A stretch of DNA of 64,000 nt from Kondoa malvinella (lineage: Eukaryota > Basidiomycota > Agaricostilbomycetes > Agaricostilbales > Kondoaceae), in contig BCIM01000015.1 in assembly GCA_039545315.1 (NCBI GenBank), forward strand, positions 258,522 through 322,521. Reading direction: 5' to 3'. Shown here piece after piece: positions 43,624 to 60,221 of the stretch (the stretch's first letter is position 1; every line of letters begins with the position of its first letter). Both the position numbers and the translations under genes were made by a program. A model generated the notes under the pieces. The model worked only from the letters and a program-made list of their open reading frames with translations. It did not search any database and was not told the origin of the DNA.

Positions 43624-46463
43624 ATGTCCTCCTTTCAGCGGCATGAACGATCTGCATCAGAAGATAGCGAGCTTCCATACAAAGGCTCAGATCGACCTTT
43701 CAGCGACGCGTTCGAACAACTTTCGAATCCACGCGACTCTACTCAATCTTCTGCTTTAGGCTTAGGCCAGCCTTCCTTTGCACTGGTCAGCAGCAGTATA
43801 GGAGCAGGTCCACGCCGAAACTAATTCCTTGTCTAGTTTGGAGCACACGATGGCGCACCAGTACCTCCACGAAACTCTTCCTTTGGCAACTTTTATGCCA
43901 ACCCACCCGCCTCACCAGACGCATTGAGCACTCATTTTCCAAGACGCAAAGTCTCTTCAGAATCAATGATGTCCGATTTGTCATCTACTATACCAACACA
44001 TCAAAACAGCGAAGGAGTAGCCAGAGGCAGAACAGGTTCAACCTATGGACCTTACTCTAGTTCGCAAGCGCATTTGCTCAACAATTCAAACATGAGCATC
44101 AACAGCTATTCGCCTTCTCTACGTTCTCCTTCGCTTTGTTCAGACGCTGGATTCATCGATTATATGGATGCGGGCGATCGTGGTTCAGTGATTGGCACAA
44201 AGGAAGAAGCACATCTAGAATGGGACTTTGGGGATGATAAGGACGATGCGCTACATGCACCAGATCCAAAAGGCGCAGAACATAGCAGCTGGCGGTTATG
44301 GACGATGAGAGGATGGGCGAACGCAGCGGCTCTTCTGTTGATTGTTGCAGCCCTACTTGGCGTCTTTGCGATATATCCTTTGGTCTCTTTCTATGTACGA
44401 GCTGCCAAAAAGGAAAGCGGATGGGGTCTAGGCGGAATCAATGGCACGGGCCAAGGTCAGTCTTATCTTGAATACTTCATACATGTGCTCACCTCTTGCA
44501 GTCCCCGATATACCGCACTTCCCAGGCTTGATAGACACAGAAACACCAGAAGCAGCACGAACGCGAACTGGTTTCGATGGCGAAGCTTACAACCTTGTAT
44601 TCTCTGACGAGTTCAACGTCGACAACAGAACTTTCTATCCTGGTGATGATCCATATTGGGAAGCAGCTGACTTGCACTACTGGTATGTTCCTTGTGATAA
44701 GTAGAAGCAACGCTAATTAGCTTGCACAGGGGAACTAACGTTCGTCAGCGATTAAAGTTGTTCTGTGAAGGCTAACATTCTGTGTAGGATCTCGAATGGT
44801 ACGATCCAGCAGGAGCAACTACAGGCGGCGGCAACCTTCTTCTCACCCTCACTGAAACACCTTCACATGGTCTTGATTATCGTTCGTAACATGCCCCTGT
44901 GCTGGTTCAGATGCTGATATCATGGGTCTACAGAGTCGGGCATGATTCAAAGCTGGAACAAGCTGTGCTTTACCGGCGGTTATATCGAGATTAGCGTTTT
45001 ATTACCTGGTCATAACAATGTAGTTGGCTATTGGCCGGGCGCGTGGACAATGTGCGTAATACCTTTTCGATTTATGACTATGCTGATAAACAGCTATAGA
45101 GGCAATTTGGCTCGAGCAGGTGGATCAACTCTATATACAAATCGCGTACGCTGATGTTCTTGCAAGGCTACGGTGGCACCACAGAAGGCATCTGGCCCTA
45201 CTCTTACGACAGTTGCGATACCGGAGCTAGACCGAATCAGACCAATCCAGATGGCCTGACGCCTGAAGTCGCTCTGACAAGCGGAGATCCAAATTACGAT
45301 AACGCGCTTTCCTTCCAGCCTGGCCAGCGTCTATCGTATGTCTGGTATCTGATCGGGCTATTCTCCGTCTGATCATGTGAAAATCAGGTCATGTACATGT
45401 CCTGGCGAAGATCATCCAGGTCCTCGAAACAACTTTGGGCGAGGAGCTCCTGAAGTAGGCTTACCTTCTTATGATTGGATGCAGATCTGATTGAAACGTT
45501 AGATCGACATCATTGAAGCCCAAATCAGCTATAACTTGACCCTCGGTGGTCTGCTTGGAAGTGTTTCGCAATCAGGCCAGATAGCGCCATGTAAGTCGGC
45601 TGTCTCATCATACAGGATCGCGCTGATAATGAGATACAGACGACGCTGCATGGCAATTTAGGAATGACACACCGCATGTCGAAGTCTATGACAATGAGGC
45701 GACGTATCTAAACGAGTACAAGGTTAGTTCTTGAAACAAGCTCACGAGTACTTTGCTAATTTCTACAACAGGGCGGCGTGTATCAGCAAGCGCTTTCAGG
45801 CGTAACATATACACCTCCAACCAATTACGTGGAAGACGGTGGTCAATTTGCTACAGTGCGCATCTCATTTTCCAGACCGGTTCATACTGACTCTTGTTTC
45901 AGTACGGCTTCGAATACCTGCCAGATCGAGACGACGGGTTCATCACCTGGAGTGCGGATGGCAAACCAGCATGGACTATCAGATCATCAGCAATTGGTCC
46001 AGATGCAGCAGCCGAGATTGGCAGTCGGCTGATATCTGAAGAGGTGAGTCATTTCTTCCGTCGCAGTGTTTGACTGACTTGCATCTAGCCAATGAGCATC
46101 GTGCTGAACTTTGGTCTCTCAAACGCTTTCCAAACCATCAACTTTGACGAAATCACCTTTCCAGCTACTTTGTATGTTTTCTCTTCTTCTCGGTTAGGAT
46201 AATGCTGATGTTACAATAGCGCCATTGACTATGTCAGAATCTACCAAAGAGCCGACCAGCCCGTTTCGGTCACATGCAACCCAGAATCACACCCAACATC
46301 AGATTACATTCAGCGGCACATTGAAGCATATACCAAGTGAGCCAACCTATCAACCTGTCTCTTCGTTGACTGATTTGAAATGGAAAGCCCAAACATTACC
46401 ACATGGGCACAAGCGGGAGCAACGTTCCCTAGAAGTTCTCAGGACGAAGGCGGGTGTCCGTGA
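43624..46463 (+). CDS. KRE6: KRE6/SKN1-type beta-glucan synthesis protein
   Basis: A type II membrane protein with a GH16-like lumenal domain, needed for beta-1,6-glucan of the fungal cell wall. The start is [21 protein letters not shown] Ser-rich cytoplasmic part follows, then a membrane helix ([20 protein letters not shown]). The lumenal domain reads [70 protein letters not shown] and [20 protein letters not shown]. It continues with GRGAPEIDIIEAQ (the E-I-D-x-x-E catalytic motif), [20 protein letters not shown] and [20 protein letters not shown], and ends SSQDEGGCP. About eleven exons. The family members Kre6 and Skn1 cannot be told apart here. Confidence 0.95.
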
Positions 46464-46875
46464 GATTAGTAGATTGGACATTTGGATTTGCGACTTGTAT
46501 ACATCGTTCATTGTGTGTATTGGCATGTTATTGGCATCATCTCTGCAGGTTGACCGAATACTGCTTATGTGATGTACGGGCGCGCTCTCATTGGTCCTCG
46601 AACACTGCATTACTGCATACGATTTCGCGTCAGCTAGTCTGGTTTACCAGGAAGCAGCACTCACGAATGATGCAGCGCTGTATGACGTCTCGATGTACAA
46701 TTTGCTTTGTTAGCGACTGCCGAGCGAAGGCGCACTGTAAGATTAGTGATGAGTCTCGGTCTCACGTATATAAACAGCAGCTACTCACTCGTTGCTGTTT
46801 GCTCCTTCGGGCAAGGTTCTCGCCCATTTCCCATAGCTTGACCCAGACTCATTCGCCCTCCCAATTGATTTTAAC
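46464..46875. other. Convergent 3' region
   Basis: About 410 bp between the stops of KRE6 (plus) and SYS1 (minus). It is probably made of the two 3' untranslated regions. An open frame passes through it but has no recognisable product. Confidence 0.5.
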
Positions 46876-47693
46876 TCATTGTTCCTGCGTGCTCACTTTA
46901 CTATACCCATTCTTATCCCCTGCTCCACCAGCGCCCACACTCGCACCCAACAAGCCCATAGCGACTTCGGTCCCCCCACTCAAAGTCGTCGCTGTCCTTC
47001 TTTGCACTTCCTGATCATCTCTGTCGACTTTCCAATTGCTGACTGTCAAATTCGACTTCATCTCTCGCTTGATGCATAATTGTTCTGCCCAGACTATTTG
47101 TGCTGTTGCTGATAGTATAAAGAGTAGCCAGATGAAAGGTGAAGTAGGAAAGGAGGAAGTATAATAAGTCGTCAGAAGGAGATGGTTGAAGAGAAGGGTG
47201 AGGGCGAAGTCTAGTATGTAAGTTGGACGGCGGATGATCGTGTATAGATAAATGACCCTGTGGACCGGTCAGCAGGGCAGCAAGACAGCAAGAAGGACAC
47301 TTACTCCAATAACGAGACGAGTATCCATGACGCTGCAAGAACCCACGAGATGGCCGCTTGACCCCCATCAATAAGATCTTTATCCAGCATCGTATCAGCC
47401 TGCAACACTTGACCCAAATCCCCTAACCTGCCAGCGAGATTGCGCCAATCCATAAGCATGGCAACATTATAACTCCCTCCTTGGCATAACAACGCAACGG
47501 AATTGTATTCATCACGAGCAACAAGCGCATGTAAGAGTATAGGACAGATGAAAGCAAGGGACAAGTAGTGCAAAGCTGTTAGAGCAATGATTTGCGCGAC
47601 GAGGAGTAGAGGATCAAAGCCTTGAACGCGAAAATCTTGCGGTGTGTTGCTTGAGCGTGACCAAGTCATAGCCAGAGAGCTGGCCACTGTCAT
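46876..47693 (-). CDS. SYS1: Golgi membrane protein Sys1
   Basis: Sys1 is a small four-helix Golgi protein that receives the GTPase Arl3/ARFRP1 and supports endosome-to-Golgi traffic. Landmarks are FRVQGFDPLLLVAQIIALTA, LHYLSLAFICPILLHALVAR, QAAISWVLAASWILVSLLE, VIYLYTIIRRPTYILDFALT and FPTSPFIWLLFILSATAQII. An intron of about 50 nt lies near 47300-47255. The C-terminal tail of about 60 residues is soluble and Gly/Ala-rich (MGLLGASVGAGGAGDKNGYS). The start at 47693 (MTVASSLAMTW) or 24 nt further in is possible. The TAF9 start is 69 bp away on the other strand. Confidence 0.85.
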
Positions 47694-47762
47694 CTTGGAT
47701 GGAACAGAGAGTCGTGTATTTTTGAGGGAAGATGCTTGTCGAGGACCGACCAACACAAAGCA

Positions 47763-48462
47763 ATGGCGACAAACAGACAGCAAGTGTTACCTAGAGATGC
47801 ACGACTGGTCGCTCTCATCTTGGCGCAGATGGGCGTAGAGACTGCGAGCCCGGCTGTCATGACTCTACTCATGGAATTCGCTCATCGTCCGTTTGCGCAC
47901 CTGCATTCGTCTATTGGACTCTGTGCTGACTGCGGAATGGACAGGCTACACTACTGAAATCTTACAAGATGCTCAGATTTATGCAGAACATGCTTCCAGA
48001 CCTTTATCAACTTCAAACGCTACTCCCGCTGCGAGACAAGCTGCTTCAAGCTCGACGCCCTCAATGGATGATGTACGATTAGCAATTCAGGCAAAGATTG
48101 AACAGAGCTTTAGTCAACCTTGGCCTAAAGAGGTCAGTCTCTTGTCACTTTTCGGGATATTTGGGATCCTACTGATGTTGGTCTAGTTCCTGTTACCATT
48201 GGCTGCTTCACTGAACAAAGAGCCACTGCCGCCGATACTGGACGCATATGGCGTGAAATTACCGCCAGAAGCAGATCGTCTGACTGCAATGAACTTTGAT
48301 CTGATACCAAGAGCGAAACCGAATTCGGGTGAAGTGGATGAGGATGAGCCAAGAGGCATGGAGGAAGATGCGCAAACGGGTGAAGTCGATAATGAGGATC
48401 GCTTGTTCAGTGATGAAGAAATGGGCGAGGGCGATAATGTAAAAGGGGAAGATTCGAGCTAG
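47763..48462 (+). CDS. TAF9: Transcription initiation factor TFIID subunit 9
   Basis: Taf9 is a histone-fold subunit shared by TFIID and SAGA, paired with Taf6. Three exons (47763-47886, 47945-48132, 48187-48462) total 588 nt, 195 residues. The histone fold reads LPRDARLVALILAQMGVETA, VMTLLMEFAHRYTTEILQDA, QIYAEHASRPL and MDDVRLAIQAKIEQSFSQPW. It is followed by LLPLAASLNKEPLPPILDAY and GVKLPPEADRLTAMNFDL, as in the family. An acidic tail of about 45 residues ends GEGDNVKGEDSS. The first junction rebuilds the conserved FAHRYTTEIL exactly. Confidence 0.95.
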
Positions 48463-48630
48463 AGATTAGGGAAGGTGTTTTATAGGTGTATATGGAGGCG
48501 GTCGCGTTGCAGAACAAGGGCAATCAGATGCCTTGTGCTGTCATGATTGGTACAGAAACGGTGATTGTATCATTGTACGAAACTATTTCACAATACAGAG
48601 GAAAGCATGGGAGATCTTGCGACAACAGTC

Positions 48631-50159
48631 TCATTCTGACCGAGGGATGGTGATCCACTTTTGAACTCCTTGATTCCAACACTTGGCAACGAAATGCTGT
48701 CCGTCGCTGTGGTGCATTTCGACATACACCTGCATGCCGGGGTCGTAATAATGAGTCGTCCCATTAGCGGTCAGGGCTTGTATATTATGACTGTGATTGT
48801 TGATGTCTACCGCAACGAAATTGTGTACTGAGAAACATTCAAGAGATCAGCTCAGTCTTGAAGTGAGGCTCATGCTTTACCTGTCGTTTGTCCAGGGAGA
48901 GGCCCCTGGGAATAAGGAGGGACAGGCGAAATGGGCGTGTGCATACCATCTGCTTCAGAAGTTGGACCCGTGCTCGCCGGTTGCATAGGTCTCATTCCCT
49001 GTACACAAGCAATCAGTGTATGTCTAGCAATCGGATCAGGCAAGCGGACTCCTCTTTCTATCTGATTACGTCTCTCCAAGCGTGCTCGCTGGTGTGCTGC
49101 CTGTAAGGTCAGGTCAGCGACTGAACACGAATGTGGAAACGAACGGACTCACTTCTTCGGTAGCAATGCGATTTCCTGCGGTGCTCTGACGCTACACATG
49201 AGCTCGCTCTATACATGATTTAGGTATCTTGCTTACGGAGCTGCCAGCAACCGCACCAGGGGAACTCCTGACTGGAAGTTTCCCGGCTTGATTGGGTCTG
49301 TCAGATCCTTCTACTGTTGATTGTGGCTAATTCAAGAAGGTTAGATATGTAGACTGATTCTGCTAGTGTACAAACCGGATGTGCCTGATTGCGGAACAGA
49401 TTGAAGGCCTACGCGATGAATAATGAGCTTGATTCTCTTCTCGAGCTCATATCGTGAAACATACGTCCACCAATGCTTGCGTTTCCCTAGGGTCTCTTCC
49501 CTGCCGCAAGGATGTGTTGAGAAGGGACGGTATGCTTAGTAAGAAGGGACTTACAGGTGTTTGTGGGCTGGGAGCGCTTGGTGAACCAGACCACTCGTCC
49601 GAGTGATTAGGCCGAAACTGGGTTTGAAGAGGAAGGAGCTGCGTCTCGCAATGAGCTACTGTCAAACGAGGAGGATTGCGGAGGATCTCACTTGTGCAGA
49701 AGTAGTGGCAGTGTTCTGTACTTTTGTCAGCTGGCTTCGAATAGCAAATACGTAAGCATACCTCGCGCTTGGCCCGTTCAATGCACTGTCCGACAGAAGT
49801 ATTAGAGCAGCAGCTTGTCTCTGTGAGGAAACACGTACAGAGATGATCCAAGCAGCAACTGTATCGACACCGGTGCCTTGCGGATGGTTTATAACAGCTA
49901 CAACGAAATCATGCAATAGATGAAGATTGGATACCTTCATGCAGCGCAAAGCAGGCATTGGATCGTTGCCAGTTCCAGGCAGCGGTTGGCCTGGAGAAAA
50001 AGGGTGCGCGACGTTTCTAACGGCCTTCAATGCATTGTCATTGAGCGTGAAGGCCTTGCCAGGTCGGCGATCTCCTGTGGCGGCAGAAGAAGCGGTTCGC
50101 CATAGGGCAAACCAATCCTGAGGTAATTCAGGTTTCGCGACGCGGGATGGCTGAGACAT
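48631..50159 (-). CDS. Hypothetical protein with conserved-looking ends
   Basis: The start is MSQPSRVAKPELPQDWFALW. Following segments are AFTLNDNALKAVRNVAHPFS, HPQGTGVDTVAAWIIS, FRPNHSDEWSGSPSAPSPQT and SDRPNQAGKLPVRSSPGAVA. Then come IERGVRLPDPIARHTLIACV and an ending, HYYDPGMQVYVEMHHSDGQH and NQGVQKWITIPRSE. About nine short exons are implied by repeated donor and acceptor sites, but several junctions are unresolved. The last 50 residues look like a small beta-rich module. I know no family with this layout. Mostly polar, with no membrane helix or signal peptide. Confidence 0.45.
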
Positions 50160-50822
50160 GGTTAGATATTGTTGATTGGCTTGGAGAAGGATGAAGAGGA
50201 TAATGATGGAGGTCAAGAGAAAGACAGGAGGAAGACCGGCTTGCAAGAATAGGCCAGAACAAAGGGAAAATCTACTACGCGTGATTGAACCCCAGCGGGG
50301 AAAGCCTCGACGAGCCAGACGATAGACAATCTCTTCAGAGGCCAATCAGCAGGGACAGTCATAGTCATGACTTGAAATGTTATTCTAGACTCCTTGAGCG
50401 TTCTTCTTCTTCCTGTTGACCGGTGACCGGCCACGCTCTCAAAGTAGGGAATGCCCCCTCGATTTCATGGCGTTTCATATAATCCACAGAGAGAGCGGCC
50501 AACATAGACCAGCTTCGGCCAGACGTCTCGCTGTTCAGGTCGCCGACAGAGCAAGGCAAGTCTTACGTTGCCGCTCCGTTTATGCGACATAGGCTTGACC
50601 CTTATATCAAAAGGTATTGCGTCGACCCAATTAAATAAGATTTGCGAGTACTAGATTTGCGAGTACTACCAAGACCATCTCAGTGACCACCATGCTGCGA
50701 ATGGCAAAGAAGGCATACCACTCGACGCCTGCACGATCCTAGTTTCAAAGCATCATCTCCACTTCCTGCTCTCGCCCACAGCATATATCTGGCAGTTCTA
50801 TCGACATAAGCCTTCCTTTCAC
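50160..50822. other. Intergenic region with a short tandem repeat
   Basis: This lies between the hypothetical gene start and the CDC123 stop. It includes the 15-bp direct repeat listed separately. No gene is supported. Confidence 0.5.
50639..50668. repeat. Perfect 15-bp tandem duplication
   Basis: GATTTGCGAGTACTA occurs twice without a gap (50639-50653 and 50654-50668). Two copies only, so probably a recent slip or small duplication in a non-coding stretch. Each copy contains AGTACT, a 6-bp palindrome. Confidence 0.85.
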
Positions 50823-51994
50823 TCATTCTGCAGCCTCCCTCAAACTCTTCTGCCAATCCTCGGCAAATTCCGCAACAGACTTGCCATCGCTCAAACTGAC
50901 CACATCCTTCGGATAGCGATTATGACTGAACCTAGGCATACATTGCGCTGCTTCTGTTGGACTTTCAATCACGCGGAAGAGCGGTTCCGCTTTCGTAGAG
51001 TTTCCGGCCGAGAAAGCAGAGGAGAGGGAAAGTAGGTCTTGCCAGTCAAACAGGAGGGAATCGGTTTGCGGTGCGAAAGGGTTGAAATCGATGATGAAGA
51101 TCTTGTTGTAGTCTCGCGTGAAGTAGACGTCGAATGTATCTGTGAGCGAATCAGTCGAAGCGTTAGCAGGTATTGGCGTTTTGAGAGTACACTTACAGTT
51201 CTCTCCGGGGAAGTCATCTTGTATGTTCTCGTAGAAGAAGGCTACGAGACTGTTCCGGATAGTAGCTTGCAGGTCTTGCGCTTGCAGAAAGTCATAGTAA
51301 TTGTTATCCCGTTGACATATCGCTGTACATGTTGCTCAAATTCAATGATCCAAGCCGAAGTCAACAGTCTCAAACTCACCTATCAGCTGATTACCAGACA
51401 CAACGCATCGAAACTCCTGCGACCTGGGCATGTCGAACCATTTCTTCAGGACCAACTCGCAACGCTCAGGCTTTTCCCCTTCTTGTCCATCGATACATTG
51501 CTCATAAGCATGACTTAGATCGTGGCAGACGAAATCAGAAGCTTTGAGTAACAAGTAGACATCTGCTGGTGAAGTGCATTTGAGCGGTGGGCCTGCATTC
51601 ATCCACGCTGCGTCCTATGATGCTATTAGTGTATTCAGACTTCGAAAGAGAGACATACTTGAGGACTAGACCAGCTGAACTTGGGAAACACCGAACCATA
51701 GGCTTGAATAATTTCTCGAATCTTGTCGTCCAACTCTGGGAATGCAAAGTTCTTCTGCAGAGCATCGTCGTCGTCGTCGTCTTCGTCACTCCAACCTTCC
51801 TCATCGTGCGCATGTCCGCTGCCCCTTGGGATGAACACACCGTCCGCCTCGAGATATTCCAAGAACGAGTCTGGCAATGCTAGGATCGTCGCTTTGGGCG
51901 TGTGCTTCTTGAATTGAGGCTGCCAGGATGAATACAAGCAAGCGTCCACTGCGCTCTTGTACAGCGCTGGGAAGGCAATCTCTTCTGAAGTCAT
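50823..51994 (-). CDS. CDC123: Cell division cycle protein 123, eIF2 assembly factor
   Basis: Cdc123 is an ATP-grasp protein that helps join the gamma subunit to the rest of translation factor eIF2. Four exons. The N-terminus MTSEEIAFPALYKSAVDACL and SSWQPQFKKHTPKATILALP match the family, as does FPKFSWSSPQDAAWMNAGPP. The ATP-grasp core is seen in DVYLLLKASDFVCHDLSHAY, LVLKKWFDMPRSQEFRCVVS, AICQRDNNYYDFLQ and YTFDVYFTRDYNKIFIIDFN followed by PFAPQTDSLLFDW. The Asp and Asn of IIDFNPF that bind metal are present. An acidic insert (GWSDEDDDDDDAL) near residue 70 is variable in the family. The end is AEDWQKSLREAAE. Confidence 0.95.
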
Positions 51995-52780
51995 TGTTTG
52001 TCGTCCAGCATGGTCGAGTCAGCCCTGTCAACAACAGCCAGATATGCAGCGAGCACTGCTCTATTGCGTAGCATCAGATCAGATGGGCAAGAGAGACTGT
52101 CTGCTGCACCAGACACATTGTGCGCCGTCCGCGCCGTCGAGGAATAGCACAGCTTACACCAAAGATACAAGTCTGTTGACACCCGGTACCACGCTCAAAC
52201 CTGCCATTACGTCGCTTGTTTGCTTTCATGCTGCGCTCGTTGACTCTGTCATTACACGTCAAGAGCCTCGATGCCATTCGGGAGCAATGTCATTCAGTAC
52301 CAACAAGAACAAGCGAGAGTGTTATGTTGCACGTATGTATCCTTCATATCAAACATCTCAGCAGACTGTGGACTGGAAATGCATCTTGAGCCTACACAAA
52401 TCAGGCTGCCAGCATGGAGTCACGATGTTCAGGTGCTCAAGCCATCAGAATACCGCTTAAGGCTGTTGGTCTCTCTATCACTAGCGCACTGCTTCTTCAA
52501 TAGCGCTCTAGTAAATCGCTCGCCTATTCGGTCATCCGATACTCTTGCTTGTCGCTAGCACCTGGCGCAACTGCATCATATCTCCTTTACTGCTGACCAG
52601 AGTCGCACAAATCCGCGTCATGCAGATACTCTAGCGCTACGGATGCTTCTCACTGGCTTCTTTAGTCTAGAACGTTCCATCCCTTTATCACCGAGAACAA
52701 GCCTTCTGTCAAAGCCGTCTTCGAAGATTCTTTCGCTACATGCCTTACTCTCTTCCGTTCAAGCGCTTTTCTTCCCCGAA
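51995..52780. other. Intergenic region, divergent promoter
   Basis: About 790 bp between the CDC123 start (minus) and the zinc-binding protein start (plus). A plus-strand open frame (51957-52460) overlaps the CDC123 start and has no domain. I consider it non-coding. Confidence 0.45.
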
Positions 52781-54016
52781 ATGACCAACGTCCCTCCGTC
52801 GGGCGCTCGCAACATCATGCAACCTAAGCGACCTGAGTCGCCTGCGCTACCTGCGCCTCCGCTACTTGGTGTTGCGCTAACTGGTATGAGAACTGCGTTC
52901 AACCCGACCCTCTCAATTGCAGGATCAGTCAGTTTTCGAGCTGATGAATGCTGACGGGCCCTGAAACTGTCATTACAGCCCAGTTCTGCAGGTCCTGCCA
53001 GGGCCAATGTTCACTATGACCCTCACGCAGCCTTCGAAGCCTTCGGTACGGCGATGAGCAGGACGCCGTCGCCCCTACCACCGCCACAGGGCTCCCCTAC
53101 GCCAGTGGACCACGGTCACTGCCTCCCGCATCTGCCTAACAGCGCTTTCTTAGGTGGTTCAGCAAATCAGGTCACGGTTCGTGTGAGCGAGCTCTGCGTA
53201 TCCGGCTTTCGCTGATGTGCTTGTCAACAGGTCCGCAATGCCGCAAGAGCAAGTATAGATACTGTCGGAAAAACGATCCAGCTATTCCAGAGCATAATTA
53301 AGCTTGGCTATACCGATTGGCATCGTTGTCCAAACATTTCAATCCCGAATGACGTGAGTGCTTTGTCCTTCACCCAAATTCAAGTCCAGTCTAATTCGGG
53401 CATTAGCACAGGACTGTAAGAGACTCGAATGGATTATTAGCACGTGTCTTACGAATGCGCTAGGGCTACTACAAAGTACGGTGTCCCCATTGCGCAGGGT
53501 TATACGATCTTTCAGGTCTTCGAAGTCACGTCTCGGGGAGTGAAAAGGATAAGCTTTGCAAAGGCGCCGTTGCCAGTGATACAGATGGTGCTGGATTACA
53601 ATGGTATATCCGACAGGTAAGTGAAGTTCCTGGTTAGTAGGAAGTCGCTTATTCTTGCCTCTGCAGGAGACTGAACGGATTAAGATGGCCGTAGCTGAAC
53701 AGGAGCTTGAAAGTGTACGTCTCTTGTCTTGGTGCAGTATTGTTACTGATTCTACAACCGTGCAGCACAAAGAGGTACGCTTCCTCTTTCGATGTCTATG
53801 CGGCATTAACACCTTCTACAGTTTTGTAATTGGGTATCTTGCAGGACATGCGGAAAGCGCATGATCGCGAGTGCTTACGATGCAACCATTCACGCCAGTC
53901 AGTGTCCGGACAGATGGCTAGCTATGTGCTATGTCCGCCCAGAGAAGATCAATGCATGGCTAAAGAAGTACACGATGTACAAGAAACATCAGAAGTGGGA
54001 GTACGTTAAGGTGTAG
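52781..54016 (+). CDS. Zinc-binding protein of unknown family
   Basis: About seven exons. The start MTNVPPSGARNIMQPKRPES leads into a Pro-rich part, then RANVHYDPHAAFEAFGTAMS, another Pro/Ser stretch, VRNAARASIDTVGKTIQLFQ and KLGYTDWHRCPNISIPND. A first metal site is YYKVRCPHCAGLYDLSGLRS followed by HVSGSEKDKLCKGAV, a C-x2-C...H...C arrangement. DGAGLQWYIRQETERIKMAV follows. A second site is EFCNWVSCRTCGKRMIASAY with a CPDRW further on, and the end is basic (LKKYTMYKKHQKWEYVKV). The two sites suggest nucleic-acid or protein binding. I recognise no named family. The exon before the first Cys pair has an uncertain left border. Confidence 0.55.
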
Positions 54017-54179
54017 CTGATCGCCTCGGACTAAACATATGCCACATATCTCGAATAGATCTCCCTTTATATGATTCCTGATACGATTAGACGTTAAACT
54101 TTTTACATTTGGGCGATGAGTGTTTCCTAAGAGCCAAATGGTCTACAATACGGAGAGGCTGTTATCACCATCTTCGGAC

Positions 54180-55290
54180 CTAAGCCTCACTTCCGCGTTG
54201 CCAGATCTTGACCGCTCCCGCTCCGTCAGCTGTTGCTACCATCTGTTCGGCAACACTAGGATGATGTGCAGTCCACAGTATGCTCTTGCCTCCGCTTTCC
54301 GTTGATTGCTTCCCAACACGATGTCCCTAATCGCGAGGTCAGACCGAACCTCGATTGTATCGAGCTCTACTCACCTCGACTAGATCATACGTCCAAAGGT
54401 TCCCATCCTCATCACCGGTAATCACATTCGTCTCTTTCGAGTTTAGACATGCCTTGATTCGATACGAGGTGTTCTTGTGTCCTTTGTAGGTCTGAAGCAA
54501 TGAACCGTTGTTGACGTCCATGAGGCGAATAGTAGAATCCAGAGTTGAGACCAGAATCGTTTGCTTGTCCTTTGTTAGACTGATAGAAGTTACGGGATCT
54601 ATTCGCCATCAGACGGACCCTAGAGTAGATGCCAAAAGCTCACTTTCGTAGTAATCATCAAACAGTTGGCCCGCTCGCAGATCGTACCAGCGAACATGCC
54701 CATCCACTGAGCCGGTAATGATGTCGTGGTTCGTCACTATGATGGAGGTGACCGAATCTCTGGCTTGTTCGAGTATTTGAATGGGTAAGCGCTGTTGCGA
54801 TTTCAAATCCCACAAACGGACACTGGAGTCGAAAGAGCCTGACGCAGCACTTCAAAATAGATACTATCTGCTGCAGAGGAAGACCAACCGCTTGCAAGTA
54901 CAGTAGATTCGCCATTGAAGGCTACTGCGTTGATTCGTGAAGCATGACCAGAGAATCGCTTGATGGGCTGTCCCGTCGCTACATCCCAGTAGAAGACAGA
55001 GCGATCTCCTCCACAAGAGGCTATTCGAGTGTTATCATGCGAGCTGTCCGTCCGTCAGCTTGTCACCAAACATCTTGCTTTTAAACAGCTCACGGAGCAA
55101 CGCCTAGTACTTCGTAGCCATGGCCAGCATACGCTTTGACTAGAGTACCAGTCTTGGGATTCCACAATCGTACAGCACGGTCTTGTGCACCAGTTATGAG
55201 GTATCCACCGCTGCCAGACGAGAAGACAGCGCAATGCACTGGACCTTTATGATCGCTCAAGGTCTGCGTCAGATTCCATTGTGACTCCAT
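54180..55290 (-). CDS. WDR83: WD40 scaffold protein, WDR83/MORG1 family
   Basis: WDR83 is a WD40 propeller found as a MAP-kinase scaffold and in spliceosomes. The start is MESQWNLTQTLSDHKGPVHC, followed by LITGAQDRAVRLWNPKTGTL and VKAYAGHGYEVLGVA (the GHGYEVL motif is typical). Next are SVFYWDVATGQPIKRFSGHA-like residues around 54.96 kb, MWDLKSQQRLPIQILEQARD, VTSIIVTNHDIITGSVDGHV, RWYDLRAGQLFDDYYES and TYKGHKNTSYRIKACLNSKE. It ends with DEDGNLWTYDLVE and ADGAGAVKIWQRGSEA. About six exons. Whether it acts in signalling or splicing here cannot be told. Confidence 0.88.
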
Positions 55291-55492
55291 CCATTGAGGT
55301 TGAGTGGTATCACAAGCACGGGAATATGCAGTCTTCGGTCGAAACAGGTGAAGAAGCGGGAGATCAGCTAATTGTCAAAAACCTCCCTTACAGCCTAATA
55401 CAGTACAGCTTATCTAACAAACACAAGGACCGTCTAAATGCTTCAATCGCTCTCTATCTCTTCTGGTACAGCGCCGCGATTGATCTTGAGCG

Positions 55493-60221
<4,729 letters not shown>

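Noticed and set aside
38160..46463. Idea of a secondary-metabolite cluster around the P450
   Set aside because: No polyketide synthase, peptide synthetase, terpene synthase or other tailoring enzyme is nearby; the neighbours are WDR70, a membrane protein and KRE6.
46454..47014. 186-codon plus-strand open frame
   Set aside because: It covers the KRE6 stop and part of SYS1 in antisense; Cys- and Ser-rich with no recognisable feature.
51957..52460. 167-codon plus-strand open frame
   Set aside because: It overlaps the start of CDC123 on the other strand, lacks any domain or splice pattern, and has Cys and Gln use unlike the real genes around it.
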